A DNA stretch of 64,000 bases from Candidatus Pantoea deserta (GCF_003813865.1 NZ_RMVG01000010.1:62001-126000), one strand, 5' to 3'. Positions 1-10,544 are shown, counted from the first letter of the stretch. A program made the numbers and translations. The notes: generated from the letters alone by a model not told the origin.

Positions 1-595
1 CGCGCAGCACCTGGAAATAGACCTGCGGATTACGCGTGGTCAGCGCCTTCTCCGTCTCTTTCCACACGCGCTCGGCGGTGAGGTGACTCAGCTCGCCGCT
101 GGCCGCCATCTGGCTCATCAGCGTCTGGGTCTCGTCGGCGATGCGGAAATTAAGATGCGCGAAACGCGCGGCGAAGCGCGCCACGCGCAGCACGCGCAGC
201 GGGTCTTCATTAAAGGCGTCGGAAACGTGGCGCAGCAGGCGCGCCTGAAGATCGCGCAGCCCGTGAAAGGGATCGATCAGATCGCCATTCTCCGCCTGCG
301 CAATGGCATTGATCGTCAGATCGCGGCGTTGCAGATCCTGCTCCAGCGTGACGTCGGGCGCAGAACAGGTGATAAAGCCCGTATAGCCATTGCCGCTTTT
401 GCGTTCGGTGCGCGCCAGCGCGTGCTCTTCGCGGCTGTCTGGGTGCAAAAACACCGGAAAATCGCGGCCTACCTGCTGAAAACCCTGCGCCAGCATCGCC
501 TCAGGCGTTGCGCCGACCACGACCCAGTCCCGGTCTTTGACCGGCAATTTTAGCTGCGCATCACGAACCGCGCCGCCTACCAAATACGTCTTCAC
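1..595 (-). CDS. cca: CCA tRNA nucleotidyltransferase (N-terminal part)
   Basis: Adds or repairs the 3'-terminal CCA of tRNAs in the cytoplasm. The frame read on the minus strand from a GTG at 593-595 opens [15 protein letters not shown], the nucleotide-binding opening of the class II polymerase-beta-type family, and continues with the RDFPVFLHP and [10 protein letters not shown] motifs; the latter carries catalytic-site residues. It runs off the left edge after about 198 residues, so the tRNA-binding and any HD phosphohydrolase domain are not visible. The GTG start is chosen because the family starts exactly at [11 protein letters not shown]. The next gene upstream on the same strand is ygiM, the same neighbour as in E. 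coli. Identity is near certain; only its completeness is unknown. Confidence 0.96.
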   Translation of the reverse strand, partial: MKTYLVGGAVRDAQLKLPVKDRDWVVVGATPEAMLAQGFQQVGRDFPVFLHPDSREEHALARTERKSGNGYTGFITCSAPDVTLEQDLQRRDLTINAIAQAENGDLIDPFHGLRDLQARLLRHVSDAFNEDPLRVLRVARFAARFAHLNFRIADETQTLMSQMAASGELSHLTAERVWKETEKALTTRNPQVYFQVLR

Positions 596-773
596 TCAAC
601 AGCTCCAGAGAAAATAAAAAGGGCGCGCCGGACGGCCATCCGCCGCTCAACATCAGCGCGCTCGTTGCTCTATTGTTGCACACAATGGGCAAATTGCAGG
701 CATGACGAAAAGGGCATCAATGGATGCCCTGCAACGGCTGAACGCAATCCCGGCGGTGGGACGGGGGAAACGC

Positions 774-1394
774 TTAGTTCATCCAGCGATCTTTTTTCTT
801 GCGGCGCGGCACCATATGCGGCAGCAGCAGCCCCAGCAGCAGACCAACGCCCAGCACGCCGCCGCCATACATAAACCACTGCATAATAATGGTGCGCTGC
901 TTATCATCCAGCTGAACATTGGCGGCGCTCACTTTTTTCTGCGCCACGATCAGCTCATTTTTCAGCTTCTGATTCTCATCTTTCAGTCCGTTGATAACGC
1001 TGTCGCTGCTGGCGACTTTGTTCTGCATCTCTGAAGTGCGCTGGTTCCAGCTGTTGTCGATATTACCCAGCTTCGCGGTGAGGTCCTTCACCTGCTGTTC
1101 CAGCTGCGGCACGCGCGTGCGCAGGCTGGGTTCGGCGCTGAGCTGCGACAGCGGGATCCACAGGGTGCGGCCCTGCGAATCGCGAATCTGCCCATAGTTG
1201 GTATCGTTGTTGGTCTGGAGCAGCTGCACTTCTTCACCCGCGTTGACTTTACCGAGCAGGCGATACTGGTCGCCCGGTCCGCTGCGAACCCAGGTGGATA
1301 ATTCGTCGGAGATATAGCGTTTTTCGTCGGCATGGGCTGGCGCGAGTGTGCTGAGAGCCAGCAAGGCGAGGCCTGCGATTGCAATTTTTTTCAT
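774..1394 (-). CDS. ygiM: YgiM family SH3-domain membrane protein
   Basis: A 206-residue protein. Residues 1-22 form a signal peptide (MKKIAIAGLALLALSTLAPA then HADE). A bacterial SH3 domain follows at about 25-85, with the RSGPGDQYRLLGKVNAGEEV stretch typical of SH3b. A charged, coiled-coil-like segment lies at about 90-165, and one transmembrane helix near 173-190 precedes a basic PRRKKK tail. This layout fits the TIGR04211 family: periplasmic SH3 domain, coiled coil and C-terminal membrane anchor. The molecular role is not established; cell-wall or envelope binding is an inference from SH3b. It lies upstream of cca on the same strand with a gap of 178 bp. Confidence 0.9.
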   Translation of the reverse strand: MKKIAIAGLALLALSTLAPAHADEKRYISDELSTWVRSGPGDQYRLLGKVNAGEEVQLLQTNNDTNYGQIRDSQGRTLWIPLSQLSAEPSLRTRVPQLEQQVKDLTAKLGNIDNSWNQRTSEMQNKVASSDSVINGLKDENQKLKNELIVAQKKVSAANVQLDDKQRTIIMQWFMYGGGVLGVGLLLGLLLPHMVPRRKKKDRWMN

Positions 1395-1599
1395 TCGATG
1401 TCGTTTTAGCTGAGGTCTGTAAATTTACCGGCACAGTCTGAAACCGCTTCGCATAAATCTGAATGAGAACTATCCTGGTCTCATTTCCCTGCGAAAAGGG
1501 TAGCGAAAGCGCAAAGAAAGCAGAGACAGTCCGCCTTCTGTGCATTACTCTTCGCCAGATAATCCTTGTAAGTGCCAGCAGCGTATTGAATAAAAAATT

Positions 1600-2910
1600 A
1601 TGACCATCGAAATCGAATTAAAGTTCATTGCCACTCCGGATGTCGCCAGCAAACTGGCGCAGACGCTTGCCGCTTTTCCGCACCAGCATCACGCCGCGCG
1701 CGCGTTGAGCAACATCTATTTCGAGACGGATGACAACCAGCTGCGCCGCTGGGATATGGGGCTGCGCATTCGCGGCGTGGATGGCCAGCATGAAATGACG
1801 CTGAAAACTGCCGGAAACACGCTGGGCGGCCTGCATCAGCGCGCGGAATACAATGTCGACCTGCCTGCGGCGGAGCTGGATATTGCCCGGCTGCCGAAGG
1901 AGGTCTGGCCGCAGGGCACGGACATCGCCGCGCTGCAACAGCGTCTGCAACCGCTGTTCAGCACCCATTTTCAGCGTGAAACCTGGCTGGTGCAGGTGGG
2001 CGAGAGCGAAGTGGAAGTGGCGTTCGATCGCGGCGAGGTGGCGACAGAGACGCTAAGCGAAGCGCTGTTTGAAGTCGAGCTGGAGCTGAAGAGCGGCCAG
2101 CGCAGCGACATGATGGCCTTTGCTCAGCAGCTTATCGCGATGGGCGGCCTGCGCCTCGGCAGCCTGAGCAAAGCGGCGCGCGGCTATCAGCTGGCGCAGG
2201 GCAATCCGCCGCGTCCGCTGCGTCCGTTCCCGCTGCTGAAAGCCACGCCGAAAGCCACGGTAGAAGAGGGCATGGTCATCGCCATGTCCAGCGCGCTGAG
2301 CCACTGGCAGTATCATGAAGAGGTCTGGCTGCGCGGCAACGCCGAGGCGCAGCGCAGCGTGGTCGAAGCGCTGGAAGTGCTGCGTCAGGCCTTTTCTCTG
2401 TTCGGCGCGCTGGTGCCGCGTAAGGCCAGCAGCGAGCTGCGCCAGAAGCTTACCGCGCTGGAAGAGCAGCTGGCGGATCCGGTTGAGGACGTTGAGGCGC
2501 TGAGTTTTTCCGCACTCTCTGTTGAGACCCAGTTAGCGCTTACTCACTGGTTAGTCGAGTCGCAGTGGAAGCGCTGGATCGATGCGAAAAATCAGGCGAA
2601 GCTTGACGGCTCCTTTAAGCGCTTCAGCGACATTATGCTGAGCCGCATCGCGGCCGATCTCAAAGAGACCTTCAGCGATGTGCAGCAGGCCAACGAATAC
2701 CACGATAAAGCGACGCGACTGTCACGCCAGCTGCTGGCGGTGCATCTGCTCGCCGGGGCCTATGCGCCGGAAGCGGTCAGCGTCTGGCTGGCGCCCTGGC
2801 AGCAGCTGCAACAGTCCATTGCGCAGAACCAGGATCGCTGGCTGAAATCGCTGGCGTCTCAGGCAATACGTCAGCCCACATTCTGGTTAAACAGCAGTAC
2901 GCCGCGATAA
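1600..2910 (+). CDS. ygiF: Inorganic triphosphatase, CYTH-CHAD
   Basis: Hydrolyses inorganic triphosphate to pyrophosphate and phosphate in the cytoplasm. It opens MTIEIELKF, containing the ExExK signature of the CYTH (triphosphate tunnel metalloenzyme) fold, which spans about residues 1-200. The remaining 230 residues are helical and histidine/arginine-rich, matching a CHAD domain, including [11 protein letters not shown] and the [15 protein letters not shown] region. The length of 436 residues matches the enterobacterial family. No clear Shine-Dalgarno precedes the ATG, but the start is fixed by the ExExK motif immediately after it. It is divergent from ygiM and 22 bp upstream of glnE, with which it probably forms an operon. 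Confidence 0.94.
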   Translation: MTIEIELKFIATPDVASKLAQTLAAFPHQHHAARALSNIYFETDDNQLRRWDMGLRIRGVDGQHEMTLKTAGNTLGGLHQRAEYNVDLPAAELDIARLPKEVWPQGTDIAALQQRLQPLFSTHFQRETWLVQVGESEVEVAFDRGEVATETLSEALFEVELELKSGQRSDMMAFAQQLIAMGGLRLGSLSKAARGYQLAQGNPPRPLRPFPLLKATPKATVEEGMVIAMSSALSHWQYHEEVWLRGNAEAQRSVVEALEVLRQAFSLFGALVPRKASSELRQKLTALEEQLADPVEDVEALSFSALSVETQLALTHWLVESQWKRWIDAKNQAKLDGSFKRFSDIMLSRIAADLKETFSDVQQANEYHDKATRLSRQLLAVHLLAGAYAPEAVSVWLAPWQQLQQSIAQNQDRWLKSLASQAIRQPTFWLNSSTPR

Positions 2911-2932
2911 TCTGACCCATCAGGGAGAGAAG

Positions 2933-5779
2933 ATGTTGTCTGAGTTACCCGCTGAATTACAGGCGCAGGCGGCCAGCGCGGCCGAGCGCCTCGGCGTCGC
3001 CGTCGACGCCCTCACTGACGCGCAGCGTGCCGCGCTGGCGTTCAGCGATTTCATCGCCGAGAACCTGCAACGTCACCCTGAATGGTGGCAGGAGATGCAG
3101 CAGCGCCCGCCGCAGCCGGATGAGTGGCAGCGCTACGCCGAATGGCTGGATGCGGATATTGCGGCGGTTGATAGCGAAGCCGCGCTGATGCGCGTGCTGC
3201 GGCTGTTTCGCCGTCGTATGCTGATGCGCGCCGCCTGGATGCAGTGTCTGCATGAATCCAGCACCGAACAGAGTTTGCAGCAGTTCAGCGTGCTGGCCGA
3301 GGCGCTGATTAGCCGCGCGCGCGACTGGGTCTATCAGGCGTGCTGCCGCGACTTCGGCACCCCCTGCAACGGCGCGGGCGAGCCGCAGCCGATGCTGATC
3401 CTCGGTATGGGCAAGCTGGGCGGCGGCGAACTTAACTTCTCTTCCGACATCGATCTGATCTTCGCCTGGCCGGAAAATGGCACGACGCGCGGCGGCCGAC
3501 GCGAGCTGGACAACGCGCAGTTCTTTACCCGCATGGGGCAGCGGCTGATTAAAGTGCTGGATCAGCCGACGATGGACGGCTTTGTCTACCGCGTCGATAT
3601 GCGGCTGCGTCCGTTTGGCGACAGCGGTCCCCTGGTGCTGAGCTTTGCGGCGCTGGAGGACTACTACCAGGAGCAGGGCCGCGACTGGGAACGCTATGCG
3701 ATGGTGAAAGCGCGTCTGATGGGGGACGACCAGGATCGCTGGAGCCAGGAGCTTCAGCAGATGCTGCGTCCGTTTATCTATCGCCGCTATATCGATTTCA
3801 GCGTCATCCAGTCGCTGCGCAATATGAAGAGCATGATCACGCGCGAGGTGCGGCGGCGCGGGCTGACCAACAACATCAAGCTGGGCGCCGGCGGCATTCG
3901 CGAAACCGAATTTATCGTGCAGGTTTTTCAGCTGATACGCGGTGGACGTGAGCGCTCGCTACAGTTGCGTTCTTTGCTGCCCACGCTGTCCGCCATTGGC
4001 GAGCTGGCGCTGCTCACGCCAGAGCAGGTCGCGACGCTGCGCGAGGCTTACCTTTTCCTGCGTCGGCTGGAGAATCTGCTGCAAAGTATCGCCGACGAAC
4101 AGACCCAGACGCTGCCAGCCGACCCGCTTAACCGCGCGCGGCTCGCCTGGGCGATGCAGTGCGCAGGCTGGTCCGACTTATCGGCGCGGCTTGAGGCGCA
4201 TATGGCGGCGGTTCGCGCCATTTTCGACGAACTGATTGGCGAAGACATTCCTGAAATCAGCGATCAGCCGGAGCTGCTGGAATTTAGCAGCATGTGGCAG
4301 GATGCGCTGGACGATGCCGAACTGGCTCCGCTGGTGCCGCAGCTAGGCGAGGAGCAGCGCCAGTCGCTGCACCGCTCGCTGGAGGATTTCCGCCAGGACA
4401 TTAGCCGTCGCACCATCGGCCCGCGCGGGCGACAGGCGATCGACCAGCTGATGCCGCGCCTGTTGAGCGAGGTATGCCCGCGCGACGACGCGGCGGTGAC
4501 GTTCAGCCGACTGGTTCCTCTGCTGCTGGGCGTGCTGACGCGCAGTACCTATCTGGAACTGTTGACCGAATACCACGGCGCGCTGCGGCACTTGATCCGC
4601 CTGTGCGCCGCGTCGCCGATGATCGCCAGCCAGCTGGCGCGCTATCCGCTGCTGCTGGATGAACTGCTCGATCCCGCTACGCTTTACCAGCCGACCGCCA
4701 CTGACGCCTATCGCGATGAACTGCGCCAGTACCTGATGCGCATTCCGGTTGACGATGAAGAACAACAGCTTGAGGCGGTGCGTCAGTTTAAACAGGCGCA
4801 GCTGCTGCGTATTGCCGCGGCAGACATCGCGGGAACGCTGCCGGTCATGAAAGTAAGCGACCACTTAACCTGGCTGGCGGAAGCCATAATTGAATCGGTG
4901 GTGCAGCAGGCGTGGCTGATGATGGTGCAGCGCTACGGGCGGCCGACGCACCTGAAAAATGAGCATGAGCGCGGTTTCGCGGTGCTGGGCTACGGCAAGC
5001 TGGGCGGCTGGGAGCTGGGCTATAGCTCCGATCTCGACCTGGTTTTCCTGCACGACTGCCCGGCGGACGCGGTAACCGACGGCGAGCGCAGCATCGATGG
5101 TCGTCAGTTCTATCTGCGGCTGGCGCAGCGCATTATGCACCTGTTCAGCACGCGCACCGCCTCAGGCATCCTGTATGAGGTCGACGCGCGGCTGCGGCCG
5201 TCGGGCGCGGCGGGCATGCTGGTCAGCACCTTTGACGCCTTCGACGACTATCAGCGCCACGAAGCCTGGACCTGGGAGCATCAGGCGCTGGTGCGCGCCC
5301 GTGTGGTGTTTGGCGATGACGCGCTGGCCGCGCGCTTTAACGCGATTCGCGGCGCCATCCTCTGCCTGCCGCGCGCGCCAGAGACGCTGCAAAAAGAGGT
5401 GCGCGATATGCGCGAGAAGATGCGCGCGCATCTCAGCAATAAACATAAAGGGCGCTGGGAGATAAAAACCGATGAAGGCGGCATCACCGACATTGAATTT
5501 ATCGCGCAATATCTCGTCCTGCGCTATGCCGCTGAGCAGCCTGAGCTGACGCGCTGGTCTGACAATGTGCGTATTTTCGAGCTGGCGGCGCGCTACGACA
5601 AAATGCAGGAGGCGGAAGCGCAGGCGCTCACGCACGCCTATGTCACGCTGCGCGACGCGCTGCACCATCTGGCGTTACAGGAGCTTCCCGGCCACGTCGA
5701 ACCGGAAGCCTTCGCCGCTGAGCGGCAAACCGTGGTGGCGAGCTGGCAGCGCTGGCTGGCGTCGCCGGTATCACCTTAA
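2933..5779 (+). CDS. glnE: Glutamine synthetase adenylyltransferase/adenylyl-removing enzyme
   Basis: Bifunctional regulator of nitrogen assimilation. It adenylylates glutamine synthetase when glutamine is plentiful and removes AMP when it is scarce, under control of PII protein. Two nucleotidyltransferase domains are visible: [20 protein letters not shown] near residue 156 (adenylyl-removing half) and [20 protein letters not shown] near residue 685 (adenylyltransferase half). Each carries the paired aspartates expected to bind metal. The length of 948 residues matches E. coli (about 946). A strong GGGAGAGA site stands just before the ATG. It follows ygiF by 22 bp and precedes hldE by 76 bp. 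Confidence 0.97.
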   Translation: MLSELPAELQAQAASAAERLGVAVDALTDAQRAALAFSDFIAENLQRHPEWWQEMQQRPPQPDEWQRYAEWLDADIAAVDSEAALMRVLRLFRRRMLMRAAWMQCLHESSTEQSLQQFSVLAEALISRARDWVYQACCRDFGTPCNGAGEPQPMLILGMGKLGGGELNFSSDIDLIFAWPENGTTRGGRRELDNAQFFTRMGQRLIKVLDQPTMDGFVYRVDMRLRPFGDSGPLVLSFAALEDYYQEQGRDWERYAMVKARLMGDDQDRWSQELQQMLRPFIYRRYIDFSVIQSLRNMKSMITREVRRRGLTNNIKLGAGGIRETEFIVQVFQLIRGGRERSLQLRSLLPTLSAIGELALLTPEQVATLREAYLFLRRLENLLQSIADEQTQTLPADPLNRARLAWAMQCAGWSDLSARLEAHMAAVRAIFDELIGEDIPEISDQPELLEFSSMWQDALDDAELAPLVPQLGEEQRQSLHRSLEDFRQDISRRTIGPRGRQAIDQLMPRLLSEVCPRDDAAVTFSRLVPLLLGVLTRSTYLELLTEYHGALRHLIRLCAASPMIASQLARYPLLLDELLDPATLYQPTATDAYRDELRQYLMRIPVDDEEQQLEAVRQFKQAQLLRIAAADIAGTLPVMKVSDHLTWLAEAIIESVVQQAWLMMVQRYGRPTHLKNEHERGFAVLGYGKLGGWELGYSSDLDLVFLHDCPADAVTDGERSIDGRQFYLRLAQRIMHLFSTRTASGILYEVDARLRPSGAAGMLVSTFDAFDDYQRHEAWTWEHQALVRARVVFGDDALAARFNAIRGAILCLPRAPETLQKEVRDMREKMRAHLSNKHKGRWEIKTDEGGITDIEFIAQYLVLRYAAEQPELTRWSDNVRIFELAARYDKMQEAEAQALTHAYVTLRDALHHLALQELPGHVEPEAFAAERQTVVASWQRWLASPVSP

Positions 5780-5786
5780 GCGTCTG

Positions 5787-5817
5787 TTGATAGCGCGGAT
5801 CGCATCTGTGCTATCAT
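5787..5817 (+). promoter_or_regulatory. Probable hldE promoter
   Basis: In the glnE-hldE gap there is TTGATA at 5787-5792 and TATCAT at 5812-5817. The 19-bp spacer is long, but the -10 is preceded by TGC, the extended -10 arrangement that tolerates a poor spacer. Transcription would start about 30 nt before the hldE ATG. Seen by eye only. Confidence 0.45.
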
Positions 5818-5855
5818 CCGCGCACTATTTTTACTAGCAGTCTGGAGTGTCTGGA

Positions 5856-7280
5856 ATGAAAGTTACTTTGCCCGCGTTCGACCGTGCTTCGGTACTGGTC
5901 GTCGGCGACGTGATGTTAGATCGCTACTGGTATGGCCCGACCAGCCGTATCTCTCCTGAAGCGCCGGTGCCGGTGGTGAAAGTGGATGCCATTGAAGAGC
6001 GTCCAGGCGGCGCAGCAAACGTAGCGATGAACATTGCCGCGCTGGGGGCCGCTTCGCGACTTATCGGCCTGACCGGTGAGGATGATGCGGCGCGCGTGCT
6101 GAGCGAAACGCTAAAAAACGTTAACGTTCACTGTGACTTCGTGGCGGTCAAAACGCATCCCACCATTACCAAACTGCGCGTGCTGTCGCGCAATCAGCAG
6201 CTGCTGCGTCTTGATTTCGAAGAGGGATTCGAACAGGTCGATCCAGAGCCGATTCATCAGCGTCTGCGCCAGTCGCTGGCCGCGGCCGGAGCGCTGGTGC
6301 TGTCTGATTACGCTAAAGGCGCGCTCTCCAGCGTGCAGTCGATGATCCGCCTGGCGCGCGAAGCGAATGTGCCGGTGCTTATCGATCCCAAAGGCACTGA
6401 CTTTGAGCGCTATCGCGGCGCGACGCTGCTGACGCCCAATCTGTCAGAGTTCGAAGCCGTAGTGGGCAAATGCAAAAACGAAGATGAGATTGTCAGTCGC
6501 GGTATGCAGCTGGTGGCGGATTATGAACTCTCCGCGCTGCTGGTAACGCGTTCTGAAAACGGCATGACGCTGCTTCAGCCCGGTAAAGCGCCACTGCATC
6601 TGCCCACCCAGGCGCAGGAAGTGTTCGACGTGACCGGCGCGGGCGACACCGTAATCGGCGTGCTGGCGGCAACTCTGGCGGCGGGCGACTCGCTCGAAGA
6701 GGCCTGCTTTATGGCGAACGCGGCGGCAGGCGTGGTGGTTGGCAAGCTGGGCACCTCTACGGTAAGCACCGTTGAGCTGGAAAACGCCATTCACGCGCGA
6801 CCGGAAGAGGGCTTCGGCATTATGAACGAAGCGCAGCTTAAGGTGGCGGTAGAGCAGGCGCGCAAGCGCGGCGAAAAGGTAGTGATGACCAACGGCGTTT
6901 TTGACATTCTGCACGCCGGCCACGTCTCTTACCTTGCCAACGCGCGTAAGCTGGGCGATCGCCTGATCGTGGCGGTTAACAGCGACGCGTCGACGAAACG
7001 CCTGAAAGGAGACAGTCGTCCGGTCAATCCGCTGGTTAACCGCATGATTGTGCTGGGCGCGCTGGAGGCGGTGGACTGGGTCGTCGCCTTTGAAGAGGAT
7101 ACGCCGCAGCGGCTGATTGCCGGAGTTCTTCCCGATCTGCTGGTGAAAGGCGGCGACTATAAGCCAGAAGATATTGCGGGCAGTAAAGAGGTATGGGCAA
7201 ACGGCGGCGACGTGCGGGTGCTTAACTTCGAAGACGGGATCTCTACCACCAATATCATCAAAACCATTCGCGGCGAGTAA
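5856..7280 (+). CDS. hldE: Bifunctional heptose 7-phosphate kinase/heptose 1-phosphate adenyltransferase
   Basis: Makes the ADP-heptose precursor of the LPS inner core. The N-terminal part (about 1-318) is a PfkB/ribokinase-type sugar kinase with GGAANVAMN and the DVTGAGDT catalytic motif near residue 258. The C-terminal part (about 340-474) is a cytidylyltransferase-like adenylyltransferase with [16 protein letters not shown], in which HAGH is the HxGH nucleotide-binding motif. The ATG at 5856 gives the family's MKVTLPAF start; an in-frame GTG at 5847 lies inside the probable ribosome-binding region (tctggag) and is not preferred. At 474 residues it is full length. A strong hairpin follows the stop. 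Confidence 0.97.
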   Translation: MKVTLPAFDRASVLVVGDVMLDRYWYGPTSRISPEAPVPVVKVDAIEERPGGAANVAMNIAALGAASRLIGLTGEDDAARVLSETLKNVNVHCDFVAVKTHPTITKLRVLSRNQQLLRLDFEEGFEQVDPEPIHQRLRQSLAAAGALVLSDYAKGALSSVQSMIRLAREANVPVLIDPKGTDFERYRGATLLTPNLSEFEAVVGKCKNEDEIVSRGMQLVADYELSALLVTRSENGMTLLQPGKAPLHLPTQAQEVFDVTGAGDTVIGVLAATLAAGDSLEEACFMANAAAGVVVGKLGTSTVSTVELENAIHARPEEGFGIMNEAQLKVAVEQARKRGEKVVMTNGVFDILHAGHVSYLANARKLGDRLIVAVNSDASTKRLKGDSRPVNPLVNRMIVLGALEAVDWVVAFEEDTPQRLIAGVLPDLLVKGGDYKPEDIAGSKEVWANGGDVRVLNFEDGISTTNIIKTIRGE

Positions 7281-7287
7281 GCGTGCG

Positions 7288-7317
7288 GGCGGGCGCATCG
7301 CGCGCCCGCCATAAAAA
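7288..7317. terminator. Hairpin between hldE and ubiK
   Basis: GGCGGGCGC (7288-7296) pairs perfectly with GCGCCCGCC (7302-7310) across a 5-nt loop, followed by an A-rich stretch. It sits between two convergent genes and could stop transcription from both; on the minus strand the flanking run is not clearly T-rich. Confidence 0.6.
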
Positions 7318-7319
7318 TC

Positions 7320-7625
7320 TTACTGCGGCGTGTCGATTTTAACCGCCGGATCGGGCGTCACTACCGCCGGGGCGGGTGCGGACGGCTGCTGGCTTTCCAG
7401 CTGCGCCAGGCGCTGCTCCAGCGCGGCCAGTTTTTCACGCGTGCGCAGCAAAACCTGCGTCTGCACATCGAACTCTTCACGATTAACCAAATCCATACGC
7501 GTCAGCTGCGCCTGAAGAACCTGGCGAATTTTCTTTTCGACATCGTCGCCAAACTCACGAATCCCTTTCGGCATGGCTTCGTGCACCTGACGTGCAAGTT
7601 GTTCAATTTTTTTCGTGTCGATCAT
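7320..7625 (-). CDS. ubiK: Ubiquinone biosynthesis accessory factor UbiK
   Basis: Small helical protein of the BMFP (DUF526, formerly YqiC) family, needed for efficient aerobic ubiquinone synthesis as an accessory to the Ubi complex. The sequence opens [21 protein letters not shown], followed by [36 protein letters not shown]. It ends in a coiled-coil [13 protein letters not shown] and a Pro/Ala-rich tail. The length of 101 residues is usual; the family trimerises through the C-terminal coiled coil. It is convergent with hldE and divergent from ribB, as in E. coli. Confidence 0.93.
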   Translation of the reverse strand: MIDTKKIEQLARQVHEAMPKGIREFGDDVEKKIRQVLQAQLTRMDLVNREEFDVQTQVLLRTREKLAALEQRLAQLESQQPSAPAPAVVTPDPAVKIDTPQ

Positions 7626-7761
7626 GATGATTTCCTGGTTTCATGTTGCTGGTGACAGCAGGGTTGGGTCCTGATAGTGAGTAAGTGTAATGCCTGAAAC
7701 GAAAAGGTTAAACCCGAAATCGCCATGGCAGGAAATGCAAAAGCATTTGCGGTTTTGTTGA

Positions 7762-7790
7762 TTGCCCGCCTGGTTGATTGGCGCTATAGT
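7762..7790 (+). promoter_or_regulatory. Probable ribB promoter
   Basis: TTGCCC (7762-7767) and TATAGT (7785-7790) are separated by 17 bp and lie directly upstream of the riboswitch aptamer, so a transcript starting near 7797 would begin with the aptamer. The -10 element is good and the -35 is 4 of 6. Confidence 0.5.
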
Positions 7791-7800
7791 AATTTTGCTT

Positions 7801-7945
7801 ATTCTCAGGGCGGGGCGAAATTCCCCACCGGCGGTAAATCAGCCTGTGCTGAAAGCCCGCGAGCGCTTTCCGGTAACGGAAAGGTCAGCAGATCCGGTGT
7901 AATTCCGGGGCCGACGGTTAAAGTCCGGATGGGAGAGGGTAACGA
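7801..7945 (+). ncRNA. FMN riboswitch (RFN element) of ribB
   Basis: The leader carries the conserved RFN core blocks in order: TCAGGGCGGGG..AAATTCCCCACCGGCGG, then AGCCCGCGAGCGC, then TCAGCAGATCCGGTG..ATTCCGGGGCCGACGG, ending with AGTCCGGATGGGAGAG. This is the six-armed FMN-binding aptamer. In enterobacteria it represses ribB when FMN is abundant; the aptamer also gives rise to the short RNA known as SroG. About 105 nt separate the aptamer from the ribB ATG, room for an expression platform that sequesters the start region or terminates transcription. The class is certain; the exact platform was not resolved. Confidence 0.96.
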
Positions 7946-8051
7946 CATCAGCCGGACTCTGTCCGCTTCACGTTATTGCCATGTCTGACGACATCACTCC
8001 TAAGCTCGCCCTGATTCTGGTAACTCATATATTTTATAAGGTTTTATTACC

Positions 8052-8708
8052 ATGAATCAGACGCTTCTTTCTGAATTTGGCACGCCGGAACAGCGTGTAG
8101 AACGTGCAGTGGCTGCGCTCCGTGAGGGACGCGGCGTGATGGTGCTTGACGATGAAAACCGTGAAAACGAAGGCGATATGATCTTCGCGGCGGAAACCAT
8201 GACCGTAGAGCAAATGGCGCTGACCATTCGCCACGGCAGCGGCATCGTATGCCTGTGCCTGACCGACGAACGCCGTCAGCAGCTTGAACTGCCGATGATG
8301 GTGGAAAACAACACCAGCTCCTACGGCACCGGTTTTACCGTGACCATTGAAGCCGCTAAAGGCGTGACGACAGGCGTATCCGCCCAGGACCGCATCACCA
8401 CGATTCGCGCGGCTATCGCCGACGACGCGAAGCCGAGCGACCTTAATCGTCCTGGCCACGTCTTCCCGCTGCGCGCGCGCGACGGCGGCGTACTGACGCG
8501 CGGCGGCCATACCGAAGCGACCATCGATCTGGTGACCCTGGCGGGCTTTAAACCCGCAGGCGTGCTGTGCGAACTCACTAACGACGACGGCAGCATGGCG
8601 CACGCGCCGGAAGCGATTGTGTTCGCTAAAGCGCACAATATGCCGGTAGTGACGATTGAAGATTTAGTGGCGTATCGCCGCGAACGCGAAACGCGTCAGG
8701 CCAGCTAA
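8052..8708 (+). CDS. ribB: 3,4-dihydroxy-2-butanone-4-phosphate synthase
   Basis: Converts ribulose 5-phosphate to 3,4-dihydroxy-2-butanone 4-phosphate and formate, supplying the four-carbon unit of riboflavin. The acidic loop [16 protein letters not shown] near residues 33-48 holds the metal and substrate ligands. [10 protein letters not shown] and [20 protein letters not shown] are the other conserved blocks. It is a monofunctional 218-residue form with no fused GTP cyclohydrolase II domain, as in E. coli. Its expression is expected to be controlled by the FMN riboswitch directly upstream. A strong intrinsic terminator follows. Confidence 0.97.
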   Translation: MNQTLLSEFGTPEQRVERAVAALREGRGVMVLDDENRENEGDMIFAAETMTVEQMALTIRHGSGIVCLCLTDERRQQLELPMMVENNTSSYGTGFTVTIEAAKGVTTGVSAQDRITTIRAAIADDAKPSDLNRPGHVFPLRARDGGVLTRGGHTEATIDLVTLAGFKPAGVLCELTNDDGSMAHAPEAIVFAKAHNMPVVTIEDLVAYRRERETRQAS

Positions 8709-8728
8709 GCTGCGCCGCTGACCAACAA

Positions 8729-8759
8729 AAACGGGCCGCTTAGCGGCCCGTTCTGTTTT
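8729..8759 (+). terminator. ribB terminator
   Basis: AACGGGCCGC (8730-8739) and GCGGCCCGTT (8743-8752) form a 10-bp stem with a TTA loop, followed by CTGTTTT. An A-run on the left could also let it work for the convergent zupT gene. Confidence 0.85.
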
Positions 8760-8770
8760 GCGGATGCAGG

Positions 8771-9538
8771 TTAGCCTGTCCCGCTTATCTGAAGCAGCGC
8801 GAGGCTCGCGCCCATCACCGTCATTCCGCACAGGACGCCATAGCTGGGATTATTATGCGGGTCGATTTCTCGCGCCAGCGGCATCAGCTCATCGACCGAC
8901 AGGGCGACCATAATGCCCGCGACCGCAGCCATCACCGCGGCAATCACCACTGGCGACATCATCGGGCCAAGCAGCGCGAACGCCAGCAGGCCGCCGAGGA
9001 TCTCCGCCACGCCAGAGACGCAGGCCCAGAACAGCGCCTTACGCTTTGAACCGGTAGCGGCGTACATCGGACCGGCCACCGCCAGCCCTTCCGGAATATT
9101 GTGGATGGCGACCGCCAGCGCGATGCCCATTCCCAGTTCCATATCGCTGCTTGCCGTAACAAAGGTCGCGACGCCTTCAGGAAAGTTATGCAGGCTGATG
9201 CCCAGCGTCAGCAGAATCGCCGTGCGGCGCAGCTTCGCAGGCTGATGCTGCGCCGTCATTAAATCCTGCGGATGCTGGTGCGGCAGCAGGCGGTCCAGCG
9301 CGAAGTAGCCCAGCAGGCCCAGCATAAACATACCGTAGCCGAGCAGCGGAGACATGCCTGCGGTATGCAGCGCGGTCGGCAGCATCTCCATCAGCGAAAT
9401 CAGCAGCATAATTCCGGCGGCAAAGCCTAGCGCGAATGCCAGCATTCGATTAGACGGCTTCTGACCCAGTACGCCGAAAATCGCCCCGATAAAGGTAGCG
9501 GCGCCCGCCAGCACGGTAAGCAGCAGAGGAACCGACAT
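8771..9538 (-). CDS. zupT: Zinc/metal transporter ZupT
   Basis: Inner-membrane ZIP-family importer of Zn2+ and, in E. coli, also Fe2+, Co2+ and Mn2+. The ATG at 9538 is chosen because it gives the family N-terminus [16 protein letters not shown]; an upstream in-frame ATG would add ten residues lying inside a Fur-box-like sequence. About eight hydrophobic helices are present, and the transport motifs [12 protein letters not shown] and [13 protein letters not shown] carry the metal-binding His and Glu residues. Length 255 residues. A Fur-like operator ends 10 bp upstream of the start, which suggests iron-dependent repression here. Confidence 0.95.
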   Translation of the reverse strand: MSVPLLLTVLAGAATFIGAIFGVLGQKPSNRMLAFALGFAAGIMLLISLMEMLPTALHTAGMSPLLGYGMFMLGLLGYFALDRLLPHQHPQDLMTAQHQPAKLRRTAILLTLGISLHNFPEGVATFVTASSDMELGMGIALAVAIHNIPEGLAVAGPMYAATGSKRKALFWACVSGVAEILGGLLAFALLGPMMSPVVIAAVMAAVAGIMVALSVDELMPLAREIDPHNNPSYGVLCGMTVMGASLALLQISGTG

Positions 9539-9547
9539 TGCAGTCTC

Positions 9548-9566
9548 CTTAATGATTATCATTCGC
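9548..9566 (-). promoter_or_regulatory. Fur box upstream of zupT
   Basis: Read on the minus strand, the 19-mer GCGAATGATAATCATTAAG agrees with the Fur consensus GATAATGATAATCATTATC at 15 of 19 positions, including an unbroken central 14-base block. It also contains GATAAT, a possible -10 hexamer, so Fur binding would block RNA polymerase. It ends 10 bp before the zupT ATG. Confidence 0.75.
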
Positions 9567-9730
9567 ATAAAGTTAGCGATAACCCTACGAAACGTCGAGC
9601 TATTTTTAGTAAAGAAGTGTCGGACAAAAGTTATTCAAATCTACTGATAGTCTTCATCACGCTTATGCGCGTTCAGCGCAGGGATAAAAGGCGTATCGTT
9701 GCTCTGTAAGCCACAGATTGAGGATAAATA

Positions 9731-10513
9731 ATGCAACCACGTATGCCCGCGCTGTTTTTAGGTCACGGCAGCCCAATGAACGTGCTGCAAGAAAACCGCT
9801 ATACCCGCGCCTGGCGCGCGGCGGGAGAAACGCTGCCGCGTCCGCGCGCCATTATTGCAGTATCGGCGCACTGGTACACGCAGGGTGTCGCCGTCACGGC
9901 GATGGAAGATCCCCGCACCATTCATGATTTTGGCGGCTTCCCGCAGGCGCTGTTCGACACGCGCTATCCCGCGCCGGGTTCGCCTGAGCTGGCGCAGCAG
10001 ATCGCCGACGCCCTCGCGCCGGTAGCGGTTCGTTTTGATCATCAGTGGGGATTCGATCATGGCTCCTGGGGCGTGCTAATCAAAATGTACCCTGACGCCG
10101 ACATTCCTGTGGTGCAGCTCAGCGTCGATGCCACCCAGCCGCCCGCCTGGCACTTTGAGCAGGGCAGAAAACTGGCCGCGCTGCGCGACAGCGGCGTGAT
10201 GATCGTGGCCAGCGGCAACGTAGTGCACAATCTGCGTAAGGTCAGCTGGGATGAAACCTCGGCTGCCTGGCCGTGGGCGCTGAACTTTAATCAGTACGTG
10301 CGGGAGAATCTGGCTTATCAGGGGGAGATCGCCACGCATCCGCTGGTGAATTTTATGCAGCATCCGGACGCGAAACTCTCTAACCCGACCGAAGAACATT
10401 TTCTGCCGCTGCTCTATGTACTGGGCGCGCGTCAGGCTGACGAGCCTGTCAGCGTCCCCATAGACGGCATTGAGATGGGAGCTATCAGCATGTTGTCGGT
10501 GCAGGTGGGCTAA
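9731..10513 (+). CDS. ygiD: 4,5-DOPA dioxygenase extradiol family protein
   Basis: Member of the class III extradiol (LigB/DodA) dioxygenase family. The E. coli protein YgiD is a zinc protein reported to cleave L-DOPA. The start MQPRMPALFLGHGSPMNVL holds the metal-binding HGSP motif. AVSAHWYTQG, FDHGSWGVLIKMYPDADIPVVQLS and ASGNVVHNLRKV carry further conserved histidines. 260 residues. It is divergent from zupT and convergent with ygiC, as in E. coli. The family is clear; the physiological substrate is not. Confidence 0.9.
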   Translation: MQPRMPALFLGHGSPMNVLQENRYTRAWRAAGETLPRPRAIIAVSAHWYTQGVAVTAMEDPRTIHDFGGFPQALFDTRYPAPGSPELAQQIADALAPVAVRFDHQWGFDHGSWGVLIKMYPDADIPVVQLSVDATQPPAWHFEQGRKLAALRDSGVMIVASGNVVHNLRKVSWDETSAAWPWALNFNQYVRENLAYQGEIATHPLVNFMQHPDAKLSNPTEEHFLPLLYVLGARQADEPVSVPIDGIEMGAISMLSVQVG

Positions 10514-10519
10514 GGCAGA

Positions 10520-10540
10520 AGCGGGCCAGCGCGGCCCGCT
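10520..10540. terminator. Hairpin between ygiD and ygiC
   Basis: AGCGGGCC (10520-10527) pairs perfectly with GGCCCGCT (10533-10540) with a 5-nt loop, just past the ygiD stop and 5 bp from the end of convergent ygiC. The T-run is short (TTTAG). Confidence 0.6.
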
Positions 10541-10544
10541 TTAG

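Noticed and set aside
7725..7988. 87-codon open frame across the ribB leader
   Set aside because: It lies over the FMN aptamer, whose RNA conservation explains the sequence.
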